In this document: one piece after another, positions 43,700 to 53,527 of the stretch | Numbering within the stretch: the stretch's first letter is position 1 | Layout of the letters: the number at the start of each line of letters is the position of its first letter | Origin: Deltaproteobacteria bacterium | GTDB lineage: Bacteria; Myxococcota_A; UBA9160; UBA4427 | Direction: 5' to 3' | Length of the DNA: 64,000 nucleotides | Assembly: GCA_016713665.1 (NCBI GenBank) | Contig: JADJOR010000002.1 | Coordinates: 682,001-746,000 of the forward strand | Made by a program: the position numbers and the translations under genes | Notes under the pieces: model-generated | Told to the model about the DNA's origin: nothing | What the model saw: only the letters and a program-made list of their open reading frames with translations | Database searches by the model: none

Positions 43700-44173
43700 A
43701 TGAGCACACCGATTGCGCGCTTCCTCGCGACGCTGGTTGGAAGTCTTTGTTTCCTTGCTGGAGCCGCCTCCGCCGGTGGGTCTGCCGCGCAGGTCGGCAC
43801 CTGGGTCCACAACCCGCGTGAGTCGATCAACATGCCTGATCCCGACGAAGCGCAGACCGTCGAAATCCGGCGCGACGACACGGTCCTCGACTACACCTGG
43901 ACGGGCATCGCGAAGGACGGGAAGACGTCGACGTTCTCGTATTCGATGGCCGCAGACGGGGTCGTGCGGGCGCTCCCGGGCTCGGAGGGCTTGCGTGGCT
44001 CGATGACCCGAACGCCGTCGGGGGTGATCGAGGCGAAGCTCTTCTTTCCCGACGGATCGTCGGAGGAGAAGTTCTGCATCCTGACCTCCGCGAAGCGACT
44101 GACTTGCTTCGCGACCTTCACCGACGGAACGGGCAAGACGTCGCTCTTCAAGCAAGTCTTCGACAAGCGCTGA
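43700..44173 (+). CDS. Secreted protein of unknown function
   Basis: 157 residues. A clear Sec signal peptide (about 1-25, ending AASA) precedes a small, probably beta-rich mature domain with two Cys (CILTSAKRLTC) that could form a disulfide. No family is recognised. It is followed by a hairpin at 44188-44208 that likely ends the transcript. Confidence 0.75.
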   Translation: MSTPIARFLATLVGSLCFLAGAASAGGSAAQVGTWVHNPRESINMPDPDEAQTVEIRRDDTVLDYTWTGIAKDGKTSTFSYSMAADGVVRALPGSEGLRGSMTRTPSGVIEAKLFFPDGSSEEKFCILTSAKRLTCFATFTDGTGKTSLFKQVFDKR

Positions 44174-44187
44174 TGATCGTCGCCCTC

Positions 44188-44208
44188 CCGTGGACGCGTC
44201 GTCCACGG
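44188..44208. terminator. Terminator hairpin between convergent genes
   Basis: A perfect 9-bp stem (ccgtggacg with cgtccacgg) and 3-base loop in the 53-base gap between convergent genes. On the plus strand a short tctttt follows 10 bases later. It may serve both directions. Confidence 0.55.
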
Positions 44209-44226
44209 AAGCGAAGATCTTTTCGG

Positions 44227-46491
44227 TCAGAGCGCCCTGACCTCGACCGGGATCCCGTTCGCGACGTGGGTGCCGGACGGGACGTCGAGGGCGAGCTCGT
44301 CGGTCAGGTAGTTCGCGCAGGCGCCGGGCTGCTTCTTCTTCGCGACCGACAGCCGAGTCCCCGAGAGCGTATGACCGTAGCCATGGGGCAGGCTCACGAC
44401 CCCCGGCATCATCTCGTCGCTGACGACACACTCGACCTCGATCTCGCCGACCCGCGAGCGCACACGCACGAGCTTGCCGCTCTCGAGGCCGCGGGCCTTC
44501 GCGTCCTCCGGATTGAGGATCAGTGTGCAGCGGTTCGGGCCCTTGGCGAGGGCGGGGAGGTTGTGGAGCCAGGAGTTCATGTTCCGGATCTGGCGGCGGC
44601 CGACGAGCACGAGCCCGTTCTTGCGGCTCCGCTCGCCGAGCGCGCGCTCGAGGCGATCGAGATCGGCGACGACGTAGTCGGGGGCGAGCTGGATGCGCGG
44701 GATCGGCAGCGCGGCGGGCAGGCGGTTCGCGTCGAGCGGACCGAGGTCGAGGCCGTGCTCGGCTTCGCGCAGGCGGCGCAGATTCAGGCCGTCCGACTTC
44801 TCGTCGAAATGGTCGCCGTAGGGGCCGACGCGGATCAGCGCGCCGATCATGCGCATCGGGCCGTGGCGATCTTCGAGCTTTTCGAAGGCTTCCTCCGGCG
44901 TCACGTTCGGACAGCGCGTCCCCGGCCCGACGACCATCGCGAGCAGCCCCTTGATCATCAGATCGTCGACGACCTCCCAGGGCGCGCCGGCGATGCGCGC
45001 GCCGAGCTCGATCAGGATCCGCCAGTGGTCGCGCTGGTCGGCTTCCGGCTGGAAGACCGCCGGCGACCAGCGGGCGAAGTTGCGCACGCTCGTCGTCTCG
45101 AAGAGGAAGTCGTAGTTCTCGTGCTCCATCTGGACGGTCGAGGGCAGGATCAGGTCCGCGTGGCGCGTCGTCTCGTTCAGGTAGATGTCGAGGGACACCA
45201 TGAACTCGAGCTCGTCCATCGCCGCGGCGAGGCGCTCGCCATTGGGCGCCGAGAGCACGGGGTTGCCCATCACGGTGATGAAGCCGCGCATGCGCTGCTC
45301 GCCGGCGCTCGCCTCCTCCATCTCCTCGGCCATGAGGCCGCAGGGGATCTGGCCACTGACCTCGGGGATCCCGCGAGCGACGGTCTTGTAGCGGCCGTAG
45401 ACGAAGGGCTCGACGGGGCGGCCGGGCTCCGAGCGGCCCGTCGCCGGCCGCGGAAAGAGCATGCCGCCCTCGGCGTCGAGGCGGCCGGTCAGCACGTTGA
45501 CGACGTAGACGAGCCAGCTCGCGAGCGTCCCGAACTCCTGGGTACACAGCCCGATCCGGCCGTACCAGGCGCCCTTCGCGGCGCAGAAGTCGCGGACGAG
45601 GCGCCGCGTCGTCTCCGGCGCGATGCCGGTCGCATCGGCGACGCGCTCGGGCGAATAACGGGCGGCGAGGTCGCGGACGCGGTCGATGCCGTCGGTGAAG
45701 TCGGCGAGCCGGCCGGGGCGGACGAGGCCCTCGGCGAAGAGGATCTGACAGACCGAGAGCAGGAAGTACGCGTCGGAGCCCGGCTTGATGAAGACGTGGT
45801 CGGTCGCGATCTCCGCGGTCTCGGTCCGGCGCGGGTCGATCGTGACGACGCGGCCGCCGCGGTCGACGATCGCGCGCAGGCGCTTCTTGATGTTGGGTCC
45901 GGACATGAGGCTGCCCTGGGAGACGAGCGGGTTGCCGCCCATGCAGACGAAGAACTCCGTCCGCTCGAGATCCGGGATCGGGAACATCCAGGGCTCGCCC
46001 AGCATGGTGTGCAGCGCGACGTTCTGCGGGAACTGATCCATCGTGCCGGCGGAGAAGGATCGCTGCGTGCCGAGGGCGTTGAGCAAGGGCGGCAGGTAGA
46101 GCTGGCCGCCGACGTTGTGACCCGTCGGATTGCCGATGTAGAAGCCGTTCGCGTTGGCGCCGTGCTTCTCCTTGATCGCCTTGAGCCGGCCGGCGGCGTA
46201 GTCGAGGGCCGTGTCCCAGTCGAGCTCTTCCCAGCTTCCGTCGGGCCGCTTGCGCAGCGGGCGCTTCAGGCGCTCGGGATCCTCGTAGATCTCCTTCATC
46301 GCGTAGGCCTTGGGACAGAGATAGCCCTGGCTGCGCTGATCCTCGCGGTCGCCCTCGATCCGCAGCACGCGGCGCGCCTTCGGATCGATCTCGACGTCGA
46401 GGCCACAGCTCGCCTCGCAGGTCGGGCAGGCGCGGTGGACGATGCGCGGGGCGGAGGCAGCGGACGATCCGGTCGGGGCGCGCTCGGTCAT
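44227..46491 (-). CDS. Molybdopterin-dependent oxidoreductase (bis-MGD, DMSO reductase family)
   Basis: 754 residues. An N-terminal 4Fe-4S site is formed by Cys22, Cys25, Cys29 and Cys59 (ACPTCEASCG and GYLCPKA). The molybdopterin fold continues with FVCMGGNPLVSQG and the C-terminal dinucleotide-binding domain (LNPEDAKARGLESGKLVRVRS). No Tat signal is present, so it is cytoplasmic. It resembles assimilatory or acetylene hydratase/formate dehydrogenase-like members, but the substrate cannot be set. No electron-transfer subunit is adjacent. The thioesterase gene lies 51 bases upstream on the same strand. Confidence 0.9.
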   Translation of the reverse strand: MTERAPTGSSAASAPRIVHRACPTCEASCGLDVEIDPKARRVLRIEGDREDQRSQGYLCPKAYAMKEIYEDPERLKRPLRKRPDGSWEELDWDTALDYAAGRLKAIKEKHGANANGFYIGNPTGHNVGGQLYLPPLLNALGTQRSFSAGTMDQFPQNVALHTMLGEPWMFPIPDLERTEFFVCMGGNPLVSQGSLMSGPNIKKRLRAIVDRGGRVVTIDPRRTETAEIATDHVFIKPGSDAYFLLSVCQILFAEGLVRPGRLADFTDGIDRVRDLAARYSPERVADATGIAPETTRRLVRDFCAAKGAWYGRIGLCTQEFGTLASWLVYVVNVLTGRLDAEGGMLFPRPATGRSEPGRPVEPFVYGRYKTVARGIPEVSGQIPCGLMAEEMEEASAGEQRMRGFITVMGNPVLSAPNGERLAAAMDELEFMVSLDIYLNETTRHADLILPSTVQMEHENYDFLFETTSVRNFARWSPAVFQPEADQRDHWRILIELGARIAGAPWEVVDDLMIKGLLAMVVGPGTRCPNVTPEEAFEKLEDRHGPMRMIGALIRVGPYGDHFDEKSDGLNLRRLREAEHGLDLGPLDANRLPAALPIPRIQLAPDYVVADLDRLERALGERSRKNGLVLVGRRQIRNMNSWLHNLPALAKGPNRCTLILNPEDAKARGLESGKLVRVRSRVGEIEVECVVSDEMMPGVVSLPHGYGHTLSGTRLSVAKKKQPGACANYLTDELALDVPSGTHVANGIPVEVRAL

Positions 46492-46542
46492 GCTCGTTCT
46501 CCTCTTCGGCGGCTCCGCGGCGGCGCCGCGCGTGTCGTCGGC

Positions 46543-47472
46543 CTACCGCTTCGATCCCACGTTCGGGCGGTGCCGATGGGCATCGGCGCCGGGCCAGGTC
46601 TCGTTGCGGACCAGGCCTTCCTGGACCGCGGACGCCAAGAGGCGACCGTCGCGAGCATAGAAGAGCGCACGCCCGAGGACCCGCGAGCCCTTGAACACGG
46701 GGCTGTCGTGGACGGCGTAGATCCATTCATCCACGCGCAGCGGCTCGTGGAACCACATCGCGTGGTCGAGGCTCGCGGAGGAGGCGCCCGGGCTCATCAG
46801 GCGGAAATCGAAGGGATAGACGCCGGCGACGGTGACGAGCAGATCCGAGGTGTAGGCGAGCAGCGCGGCATGCAGGCTCGGATCCTCGGGCACGGCGCCC
46901 CGGGCCCGGAGCCACGCCCGCAGCTCCGGGGCGCGTGGCGCGGCGCTCGTCATGTCGATGCCGCCCTCGACGAGGATCTGGACGGGGCCGCTCCCGAGCT
47001 TCTCCGCGGGGAAGTCGATCCCGCGCGAGCGGATGGCGCGCAGGAGACCCTCTTCGTACTCCTCGCCGGCGGGCTCGGCGGGCAGCTCGACGGACTGCTC
47101 GTGGATCGGGCTCGGCTCGTTGGCATGGAACGAGGCCATGAAGTCGAAGATCGGCGTGCCGGCCTGGCGCGCGATCACGCCGCGGGTGTGGAAGCTGCGC
47201 CCGTCGCGGACGCAATCGACCTCGTAGTCGATGGGGAGCGCGGGGTTCCCGGGGCGCAGAAAGTAGGCGTGGGCCGAGTGGATCGGCCGATCGGCGACGG
47301 TGGCCTGGGCGGCGCGCATTGCCTGGGCGAAGACCAGGCCGCCGAAGATGCGCCCGTTGAGCGACGGCTGGCTCGTGCCTCGGTAGTGGTTCTCGGCCGT
47401 CCGTTCGAGGTCGAGTCGGGCGAGGAGGCCCTCGAGCGGGGAACGGTCTTCGTCGCGGAAGGTCGGGGGCAT
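46543..47472 (-). CDS. tesB: Acyl-CoA thioesterase II
   Basis: Hydrolyses medium and long acyl-CoAs. 309 residues forming a double hot-dog fold. The N-terminal half has GRIFGGLVFAQAMRAA and SAHAYFLRPGN, with the catalytic Asp expected in the second half near ASLDHAMWFHEPLRVDEW. The length fits E. coli TesB (286). It probably heads a two-gene unit with the molybdopterin enzyme. It is divergent from the amidohydrolase gene by 164 bases. Confidence 0.92.
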   Translation of the reverse strand: MPPTFRDEDRSPLEGLLARLDLERTAENHYRGTSQPSLNGRIFGGLVFAQAMRAAQATVADRPIHSAHAYFLRPGNPALPIDYEVDCVRDGRSFHTRGVIARQAGTPIFDFMASFHANEPSPIHEQSVELPAEPAGEEYEEGLLRAIRSRGIDFPAEKLGSGPVQILVEGGIDMTSAAPRAPELRAWLRARGAVPEDPSLHAALLAYTSDLLVTVAGVYPFDFRLMSPGASSASLDHAMWFHEPLRVDEWIYAVHDSPVFKGSRVLGRALFYARDGRLLASAVQEGLVRNETWPGADAHRHRPNVGSKR

Positions 47473-47636
47473 GGGGCCGGAGGAGTAGCGAACCAGGGGA
47501 TACTCAGCCGGCCCGCGAGGGGATATTCTCCGCCTCGCCGCCAGCCCGGGTCTCCACCCGATGGTCCCGGGTCGCGGTCCCCGGATCGAGACCGCGCCCC
47601 GTCCGCCTCCTCGCGGACCCGAGAGGACACCGCCCG

Positions 47637-48821
47637 ATGGCCCAATTGCCCTTCCTGCTCTTCGACGCCGACAACCACTACTACGAGGCCGAGGACGCCT
47701 TCACGCGCCACATGGACCCGCGCATGAAGCGCCGCTGCATGAGCTGGGCGCAGCTCGGGAAGCGCAAGGAGCTGCTCGTCGCGGGCAAGGTCAATCGCTT
47801 CATCCCGAACCCGACCTTCGACCCCGTCGCGCGCCCGGGCTGCCTCGACGACTACTACCGGGGCATCAATCCCGAGGGCAAGAGCATCAAGGACGCCTTC
47901 GGCGCCCTCGAGCCGATCCGCCCCGAGTACCGCGACCGCGACGTCCGCTTGAAGGTCATGGACGAGCAGCGCATCGAGAAGGCGATCTACTTCCCGACCC
48001 TCGGCGTCGGCATGGAAGAGGCCCTCAAGAACGACACCGAGGCGGTCCACGCCGCCTTCGAGGCGTTCAACCGCTGGCTGCTCGACGACTGGGGCTTCGC
48101 GTACAAGGAGCGCATCTACGCGGCGCCCTACATCTCGATCATGGATCGCGACCGCGGCATCCAGGAGCTCGAGTGGGCGCTCTCGAACGACGCCCGCTTC
48201 ATCGTGATGCGCCCGTCGTTCATCTACAACAAGGCGGGCTCGCGCTCGCCGGCCGACCCGTACTTCGATCCCTTCTGGAAGATCGTCAACGACGAGGGGA
48301 TCACCGTCGTCTACCACGGCGGCGACTCCGGCTACGGCGACTACATGGCGGATTGGGGCGAGGGCGGCTCGATCGAGAGCTTCTCGATGTCCCCGATGAA
48401 GGCGATCGCCATGTCCCACAAGGCGCCGTTCGACCTGGTTGCGGCGCTGCTCTCGCATCGGCTCTTCGAGCGCTTCCCGAATCTCCGCATGGCGTCGATC
48501 GAGATGGGCGCCTTCTGGGTGCAGTGGCTCTTCCAGTCCCTGGAGCGGACCTACGGGCAGAGTCCGAAGAGCTTCTTCGAGGATCCCTGCGAGACCTTCC
48601 GGCGCCACATCTGGATCTCGCCCTTCCACGAGGACAGCGTGCTCGGCCTCAAGAACCTGATCGGCGCCGATCGCATGCTGCTCGGCTCCGATTGGCCCCA
48701 CGCCGAGGGGCTCCCGGACCCGACGGAGTTCGTGCACGAGCTCGGGGGCTTCAGCGAGCGCGAGGTCCGGCAGGTGATGCGCGACAACGCGGTCGGCCTG
48801 TCGGTCCGGCGCCCGGTCTAG
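47637..48821 (+). CDS. Amidohydrolase 2 family metal-dependent hydrolase or decarboxylase
   Basis: 394 residues, TIM barrel of the ACMSD/Amidohydro_2 type. The N-terminal metal motif is DADNHYYE, degenerate compared with DxHxH. A middle His lies in VVYHGGDSGYG, and the C-terminal Asp in LLGSDWPHAEG. Enzymes of this group decarboxylate or hydrolyse aromatic or ring-fission acids. It is followed by a zinc dehydrogenase and another amidohydrolase on the same strand, suggesting one catabolic unit. Confidence 0.87.
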   Translation: MAQLPFLLFDADNHYYEAEDAFTRHMDPRMKRRCMSWAQLGKRKELLVAGKVNRFIPNPTFDPVARPGCLDDYYRGINPEGKSIKDAFGALEPIRPEYRDRDVRLKVMDEQRIEKAIYFPTLGVGMEEALKNDTEAVHAAFEAFNRWLLDDWGFAYKERIYAAPYISIMDRDRGIQELEWALSNDARFIVMRPSFIYNKAGSRSPADPYFDPFWKIVNDEGITVVYHGGDSGYGDYMADWGEGGSIESFSMSPMKAIAMSHKAPFDLVAALLSHRLFERFPNLRMASIEMGAFWVQWLFQSLERTYGQSPKSFFEDPCETFRRHIWISPFHEDSVLGLKNLIGADRMLLGSDWPHAEGLPDPTEFVHELGGFSEREVRQVMRDNAVGLSVRRPV

Positions 48822-48888
48822 GCATCCCGAGATCGGGGCGGACCCGGACGCCCCGGCCCATTCCATTCCGACCCGAAGGAGTTTCCGC

Positions 48889-49983
48889 ATGCGCGCCGCC
48901 CTGCTCGAGAAGACCCAACAGCCCCTCGCGATCGTGAGCGACGTCCAGATCGAGTCGCCGCGGGCGCGCGAGGTGGTCGTGCGCGTGACGCATTGCGGGA
49001 TCTGCCACTCCGACCTCACGATGATCGACGCCCCCGGCGGCGGTCAGATCCCCTGCATCCTCGGCCATGAGGCGGCGGGGATCGTCGAAGAGGTGGGCGG
49101 CTCGGTGACCCGGCTGAAGCGGGGCGACAAGGTCATGCTGACGCCGATCCCGTCTTGCGGGGCGTGTTATTACTGCGTGCGCGGACAGAGCTCGCTCTGC
49201 GTCGACGGCCAGAACTTCATGACCGGGCTGCGCAAGGACGGGACGAGCCCGCTCTCCCGCAACGGGGAGCGCGTCTTCCAGGGTCTCGGCCTCGGCGGCT
49301 GGGGCGAGTATGCGGTCGTCGACGAAGGGCGCGCGGTCAGGATCGATCCCGACACGCCGCTCGAGATCGCGTGCGTGATCGGCTGCGCGATCCAGACGGG
49401 GGTGGGGGCGGTCCTCAATACGGCGCAGGTCGAAGAGGGCGCGACGGTGCTCGTGATGGGGCTCGGCGGGATCGGGATCTCGATCGTGCAGGGGGCGCGA
49501 CTCGCGAACGCGTCGCGGATCATCGTCTCGGATCCGGTGGCGTCGCGGCGGGACCATGCGGCGAACTTCGGTGCGACGGACATTCTCGATCCGGCGAAGG
49601 AGGACGTCGTCGCGAAGGCGATCGAGCTGACGGGGGGTGTCGGCGTCGACTACGCCTTCGACGGGGCCGGCGTCTCGGAGCTGATCTCCCAGGGCATCAA
49701 CGCGTGTCGCATCGGCGGGACGACGGTCATGGTGGGCGCGGCGATGCAGCCCCTGACGCTCCCGATTCCGGCGATCTTCCTGACGCAGCAGAAGAAGCTG
49801 ATGGGTTGCCTGCTCGGCTCCTGCAATGGCCACCGCGACATCCCGCGCTTCCTGGCGCTCTGGCGCAAGGGGGCGCTCGATCTCGAGAGCATGATCAGTC
49901 ATCGCCGCCCGCTCGCGGACATCAACGCCGGGCTCGACGACATGCGCGCGGGGCGGGGGCTGCGGACGGTGCTCGCGCTCTGA
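48889..49983 (+). CDS. Zinc-dependent alcohol dehydrogenase (MDR family)
   Basis: 364 residues. The catalytic zinc site has Cys36 (THCGICHSD) and His with Glu in GHEAAGIV. The structural zinc lobe has four Cys (CGACYYCVRGQSSLC). The NAD-binding motif is MGLGGIGIS. This arrangement is that of class III-like and mycothiol/NDMA-type alcohol dehydrogenases. It oxidises an alcohol or aldehyde that is not identifiable here. The ATG has gaaggag upstream. It lies between two amidohydrolase genes. Confidence 0.92.
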   Translation: MRAALLEKTQQPLAIVSDVQIESPRAREVVVRVTHCGICHSDLTMIDAPGGGQIPCILGHEAAGIVEEVGGSVTRLKRGDKVMLTPIPSCGACYYCVRGQSSLCVDGQNFMTGLRKDGTSPLSRNGERVFQGLGLGGWGEYAVVDEGRAVRIDPDTPLEIACVIGCAIQTGVGAVLNTAQVEEGATVLVMGLGGIGISIVQGARLANASRIIVSDPVASRRDHAANFGATDILDPAKEDVVAKAIELTGGVGVDYAFDGAGVSELISQGINACRIGGTTVMVGAAMQPLTLPIPAIFLTQQKKLMGCLLGSCNGHRDIPRFLALWRKGALDLESMISHRRPLADINAGLDDMRAGRGLRTVLAL

Positions 49984-50016
49984 TTGCGGGGCCGCTGAGC
50001 CCGAGGAGGAACGCCC

Positions 50017-51459
50017 GTGCGCCATGTCCGAAGTGACGAGGTCGAGAAGATCCGTCGGCAGCTCGATCATCCCGTGATCGACGGCGACGGCCATCTGATC
50101 GAGTTCACGCCGCTCGTGCGGGACTTCCTGGTCGAGATCGCCGGTCCGGAGGTCGCGGCGCGCTTCGACGCGATGCAGAACGGCAGCGCCCTGTCGCGCC
50201 AGGTCCCGCTCGAGGCGAAGCGCGCGCTGGGGATGACGCGCTTCGCGTGGTGGGGCGTGCCGACGCGCAACACCCTCGACCGCGCGACGGCGATGATGCC
50301 GCGCCTGATGTACGAGCGGATGGACGAGCTCGGCCTCGACTACGCGCTGCTCTTTCCGACCTACGGCCTGACCGTGACGGCGCTCGCCGACGACGAGCTG
50401 CGCCCCGCGCTCGCGCGCGCCTACAACCTCTACTACGCCGAATGCTACGGCGAGTTCCGGGACCGGCTCGAGCCCGTCGCGGCGATCCCGTGCTTCAACC
50501 CGACCGAGGCGATCGCGGAGCTCGACCATGCGGTCGGCGAGCTCGGTCTCAAGGCCGCGATGTTCTCCGGCGTGATCGCCCGCAAGTTCCCCGGCGCCGA
50601 GGGCGTCCGGGGCGCCAACTGGATGGACACGCTCTGCCACGACAGCGAGTACGACTACGATCCGCTCTGGAAGCGCTGCGAGGAGCTCGGGGTCGCGGTC
50701 ACGTTCCACGCGAGCGGGCAGGGCTGGGGCACGCGCATGTCCCGCACCAACTACGTCTACAACCACATCGGGAACTTCGCCGTCGCGGGCGAGGCGGCCT
50801 GCCGCTCGATCTTCTTCGGCGGCGTGGCACAGCGCTTCCCGAAGCTCCGCTTCGGCTTTCTCGAGGGCGGCGTCGCCTGGGCTGCGAATCTCTTCTCCGA
50901 CATCCTGGGCCATTTCGAGAAGCGCAATCGCGATGCGATCGGCCACTACGATCCCCGGGCCCTCGATCGGCCGATGCTCGAGCAGCTGCTGAAGGAGCAT
51001 GCGCCCCCCGCGATCCAGGCGCGGCTCGACCGTCTCGACGATGCGCTCCTCATGCTGAGCGATCCGAATGAGGACCGCGCCGCGATCGACGAGTTCCGCG
51101 ATTGCCGGATCGACTCGGCGGAGGACATCCGGGCGCTCTTCGAGAGGCGCTTCTTCTTCGGCTGCGAGGCGGACGATCCGATGAACGCCATCGCCTTCGA
51201 CTGGAAGAAGATCCCGATGGGCGCGCGCCTCAACGCGGTCTTCGCGAGCGACATCGGCCACTGGGACGTCCCCGACTTCCGGGAGGTCCTGCCCGAGGCC
51301 TGGGAGCTGGTCGAGGACGGTCATCTCGACCGGGCGGATTTCCGCGCCTTCACCTGCGACAACGCCATCGCGCTGCTCGCAGGCGCCCGCCCGGACTTCT
51401 TCGACGGGACCGCGGTCGAGGGATACGCCCGGAGGCGGCTGGCCGCCTCCGGGACCTGA
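50017..51459 (+). CDS. Amidohydrolase 2 family protein
   Basis: 480 residues, longer than its two relatives in this window. The N-terminal metal motif is VIDGDGHLIE, a barrel His is in VTFHASGQGWG, and the C-terminal Asp is in FASDIGHWD. The frame opens with GTG at 50017, preceded by gaggagg at the right distance. It is the last gene of the amidohydrolase-dehydrogenase-amidohydrolase unit and ends 14 bases from the convergent third copy. Confidence 0.86.
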   Translation: MRHVRSDEVEKIRRQLDHPVIDGDGHLIEFTPLVRDFLVEIAGPEVAARFDAMQNGSALSRQVPLEAKRALGMTRFAWWGVPTRNTLDRATAMMPRLMYERMDELGLDYALLFPTYGLTVTALADDELRPALARAYNLYYAECYGEFRDRLEPVAAIPCFNPTEAIAELDHAVGELGLKAAMFSGVIARKFPGAEGVRGANWMDTLCHDSEYDYDPLWKRCEELGVAVTFHASGQGWGTRMSRTNYVYNHIGNFAVAGEAACRSIFFGGVAQRFPKLRFGFLEGGVAWAANLFSDILGHFEKRNRDAIGHYDPRALDRPMLEQLLKEHAPPAIQARLDRLDDALLMLSDPNEDRAAIDEFRDCRIDSAEDIRALFERRFFFGCEADDPMNAIAFDWKKIPMGARLNAVFASDIGHWDVPDFREVLPEAWELVEDGHLDRADFRAFTCDNAIALLAGARPDFFDGTAVEGYARRRLAASGT

Positions 51460-51473
51460 TCTCTCGCGTCGCC

Positions 51474-52667
51474 TCAGGAGCCGAGGGCGATGCCGTAGAG
51501 CCCGGCCGCGTTGTCCTGCAGGATCTTGCGCTTGCGCGTCTCACTCCAGCCGACGGAGATCTCGGCGATGTGCTCCTGGACCGCCGGGAACAGACAGGTC
51601 GGATGCGGGAAGTCGGTCTCGAAGAGCACGTTGTCCTCGCCGACCACGTCGACGAGCTTCATCGGCGCGGTCTTCTCGAACCAGAAGCAGCCGTAGACGT
51701 GCTTCCTGAAGTAGTCGGAGGGCTTCATCGACAGCTTCTGCTCGCTCTCCGCGCCGGTCTCGAGCCACTCGTAGTCGATCGACTCGAGCACGAACGGAAT
51801 CCAGCCGATGCCGCTCTCGACGGAGACGATCTTGAGGTTCTGGCAGCGATCGAAGAGGCCGCTGTAGATCAGGTTCGAGATGACGCGGGAGTTCTCGACG
51901 AAGAGCGCCGCGGAGCCGAGGGCGAGACGCCGGCTCCAGCCCATCGAGGGCCAGGCCGCTCGACCGAACATGTTGAACGAGGTCTCGCTCGCGCCGATGT
52001 GGAAGTTGACCGGCAGGCCCGAGGCGTCGACGGCCTCCCAGAAGGGGAGCCACTCGGGGCAACCGAGGTCCGGCAGCCCGATCGAGTCGGGATCGCTGCA
52101 CATCACGATGCCCTTCATCCCCATCTTCTGCGCCCGCGCGACCTCGTCGACGCACTGCGCGATGTTCCACCAGGGCATGAGCGCCATCGGGAAGAGCCGC
52201 CCCTTCGAGTCCGCCTGGATCTCCGCCATCGCGTCGTTGTAGATCTGCGCGCACGCGAGCCGAAGCGCGTCGTCCTTCACCTTCATGAAGTTCTGGCTGC
52301 CGAAGCCCGCGACGTTGGGATAGAGGATCTGGGCGTAGAGACCGGTCGCGTCGAGCAGCTCGACCCGGGCCTTCATGTCCCAGGACGCGCGGTGGACGTC
52401 TTCCATCTGCCAGCCGAGGAACTCGAGGCCCTTCGACTTGCGGCCGTCGTGATGGATGACGGAGGACGGCGACGCGAGCGAGAGCTGGATGCCGTCGTCG
52501 ACGACCCAGGCCTTCTTGTCGTCGACCATCTCGACCCGCGGAAGCCTGCTCTTGTACTTCCCGGAGGCGCGCTTCGTCCAGAGGTCGTGGGGCTCGCTGA
52601 TGTGGGCGTCGACGTCGATGATCTTGTAGCCGGTCCGATTCGCGTTCGATGCGTTCTGGGCGCTCAT
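51474..52667 (-). CDS. Amidohydrolase 2 family protein
   Basis: 397 residues. Metal motif DVDAHISEPHDLW, central HIGASETSFN, and C-terminal FETDFPHPTCLFP are the classic signature of this large family in actinobacteria and deltaproteobacteria. The close match to DxH and DFPH suggests an intact metal site, unlike the first copy. Its ATG overlaps the stop codon of the upstream SDR gene (ATGA), so the two are coupled and may act in sequence on one substrate. Confidence 0.9.
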   Translation of the reverse strand: MSAQNASNANRTGYKIIDVDAHISEPHDLWTKRASGKYKSRLPRVEMVDDKKAWVVDDGIQLSLASPSSVIHHDGRKSKGLEFLGWQMEDVHRASWDMKARVELLDATGLYAQILYPNVAGFGSQNFMKVKDDALRLACAQIYNDAMAEIQADSKGRLFPMALMPWWNIAQCVDEVARAQKMGMKGIVMCSDPDSIGLPDLGCPEWLPFWEAVDASGLPVNFHIGASETSFNMFGRAAWPSMGWSRRLALGSAALFVENSRVISNLIYSGLFDRCQNLKIVSVESGIGWIPFVLESIDYEWLETGAESEQKLSMKPSDYFRKHVYGCFWFEKTAPMKLVDVVGEDNVLFETDFPHPTCLFPAVQEHIAEISVGWSETRKRKILQDNAAGLYGIALGS

Positions 52668-53527
52668 TTCGGCATGCCTCCGGAGAGTGCGTCGTGGCCG
52701 ATCGCCGGCTCGACGAATTGCGTGAAGTTCGGACCGCGGCGCAGGGCATGGCCGCCGTCGACGTTGATGCAGGTCCCCGTGACCCAGCGCGACTCGGGGC
52801 CGACGAGGAAGCGGGCGAGGTGGGCCACGTCCTCGGACTCGCCGACGCCGTCGAGGGGCGTGTTCTCGATGTACGACTTGTAGACGTCGCTCCCGCGCGG
52901 GATGCCCTCCATGATCTCCGTCGCGATGAAGCCCGGGCGGATCGCGTTGAAGCGGATCTTCGCCGGGCCGAACTCGTCGGCCGCGTTCTTCATCATCTGC
53001 TCGATGCCGGCCTTGCCGACGCAGTAGGCGCCGAAATAGAGATGGGTCACGTGGCCCGCGATCGACGACATGCCGACGAAGGAGCCGCCGCCGGCCTTCC
53101 TCATCAGCGGCACCGTGTGCTTCACGCAGAGCATCGTCGAGAGCACGTTGAGATGGAGGACGCGGATGAATTCGTCGGTGTTCTGGAGATGGTAGGGGCC
53201 CATGCCGCCACCGCCGCCGGCGTTGGCGATGCAACCGTCGAGCTCGCCCGTCATCGAGGCCGCGCGGGCGACGATGCGCTTCACGTCCTCTTCCTTCGTG
53301 ACGTCGCCGGCCTCGACCTGGACGCGGCCGCCGTGTCCCGCGCCCGCCGCGATCTTCTTCGCGGCCTCTTCGAGCTTGCTGGCCGTGCGGCCGCAGATCG
53401 TGACCGCGGCACCGTCCGCGACCAGACGCGCGGCGCAGGCGGCGCCGATGCCGGTTCCCCCGCCCGTCACGAGAAAGGCCATGCCTTCGAGGCCGCCGGT
53501 CGGAATCCGTCCCTTCAACTGGGTCAT
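52664..53527 (-). CDS. Short-chain dehydrogenase/reductase (2,4-dienoyl-CoA reductase-like)
   Basis: 287 residues. The cofactor motif TGGGTGIG lies at about residues 21-28, NAGGGGG follows strand 4, the catalytic Ser is in GMSSIAG, and Tyr-x3-Lys is YCVGK. ICGRT after strand 2 suggests NADPH. It resembles peroxisomal trans-2-enoyl-CoA reductase or 2,4-dienoyl-CoA reductase members, fitting lipid turnover. It is first in the unit with the third amidohydrolase. Confidence 0.9.
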   Translation of the reverse strand: MTQLKGRIPTGGLEGMAFLVTGGGTGIGAACAARLVADGAAVTICGRTASKLEEAAKKIAAGAGHGGRVQVEAGDVTKEEDVKRIVARAASMTGELDGCIANAGGGGGMGPYHLQNTDEFIRVLHLNVLSTMLCVKHTVPLMRKAGGGSFVGMSSIAGHVTHLYFGAYCVGKAGIEQMMKNAADEFGPAKIRFNAIRPGFIATEIMEGIPRGSDVYKSYIENTPLDGVGESEDVAHLARFLVGPESRWVTGTCINVDGGHALRRGPNFTQFVEPAIGHDALSGGMPK

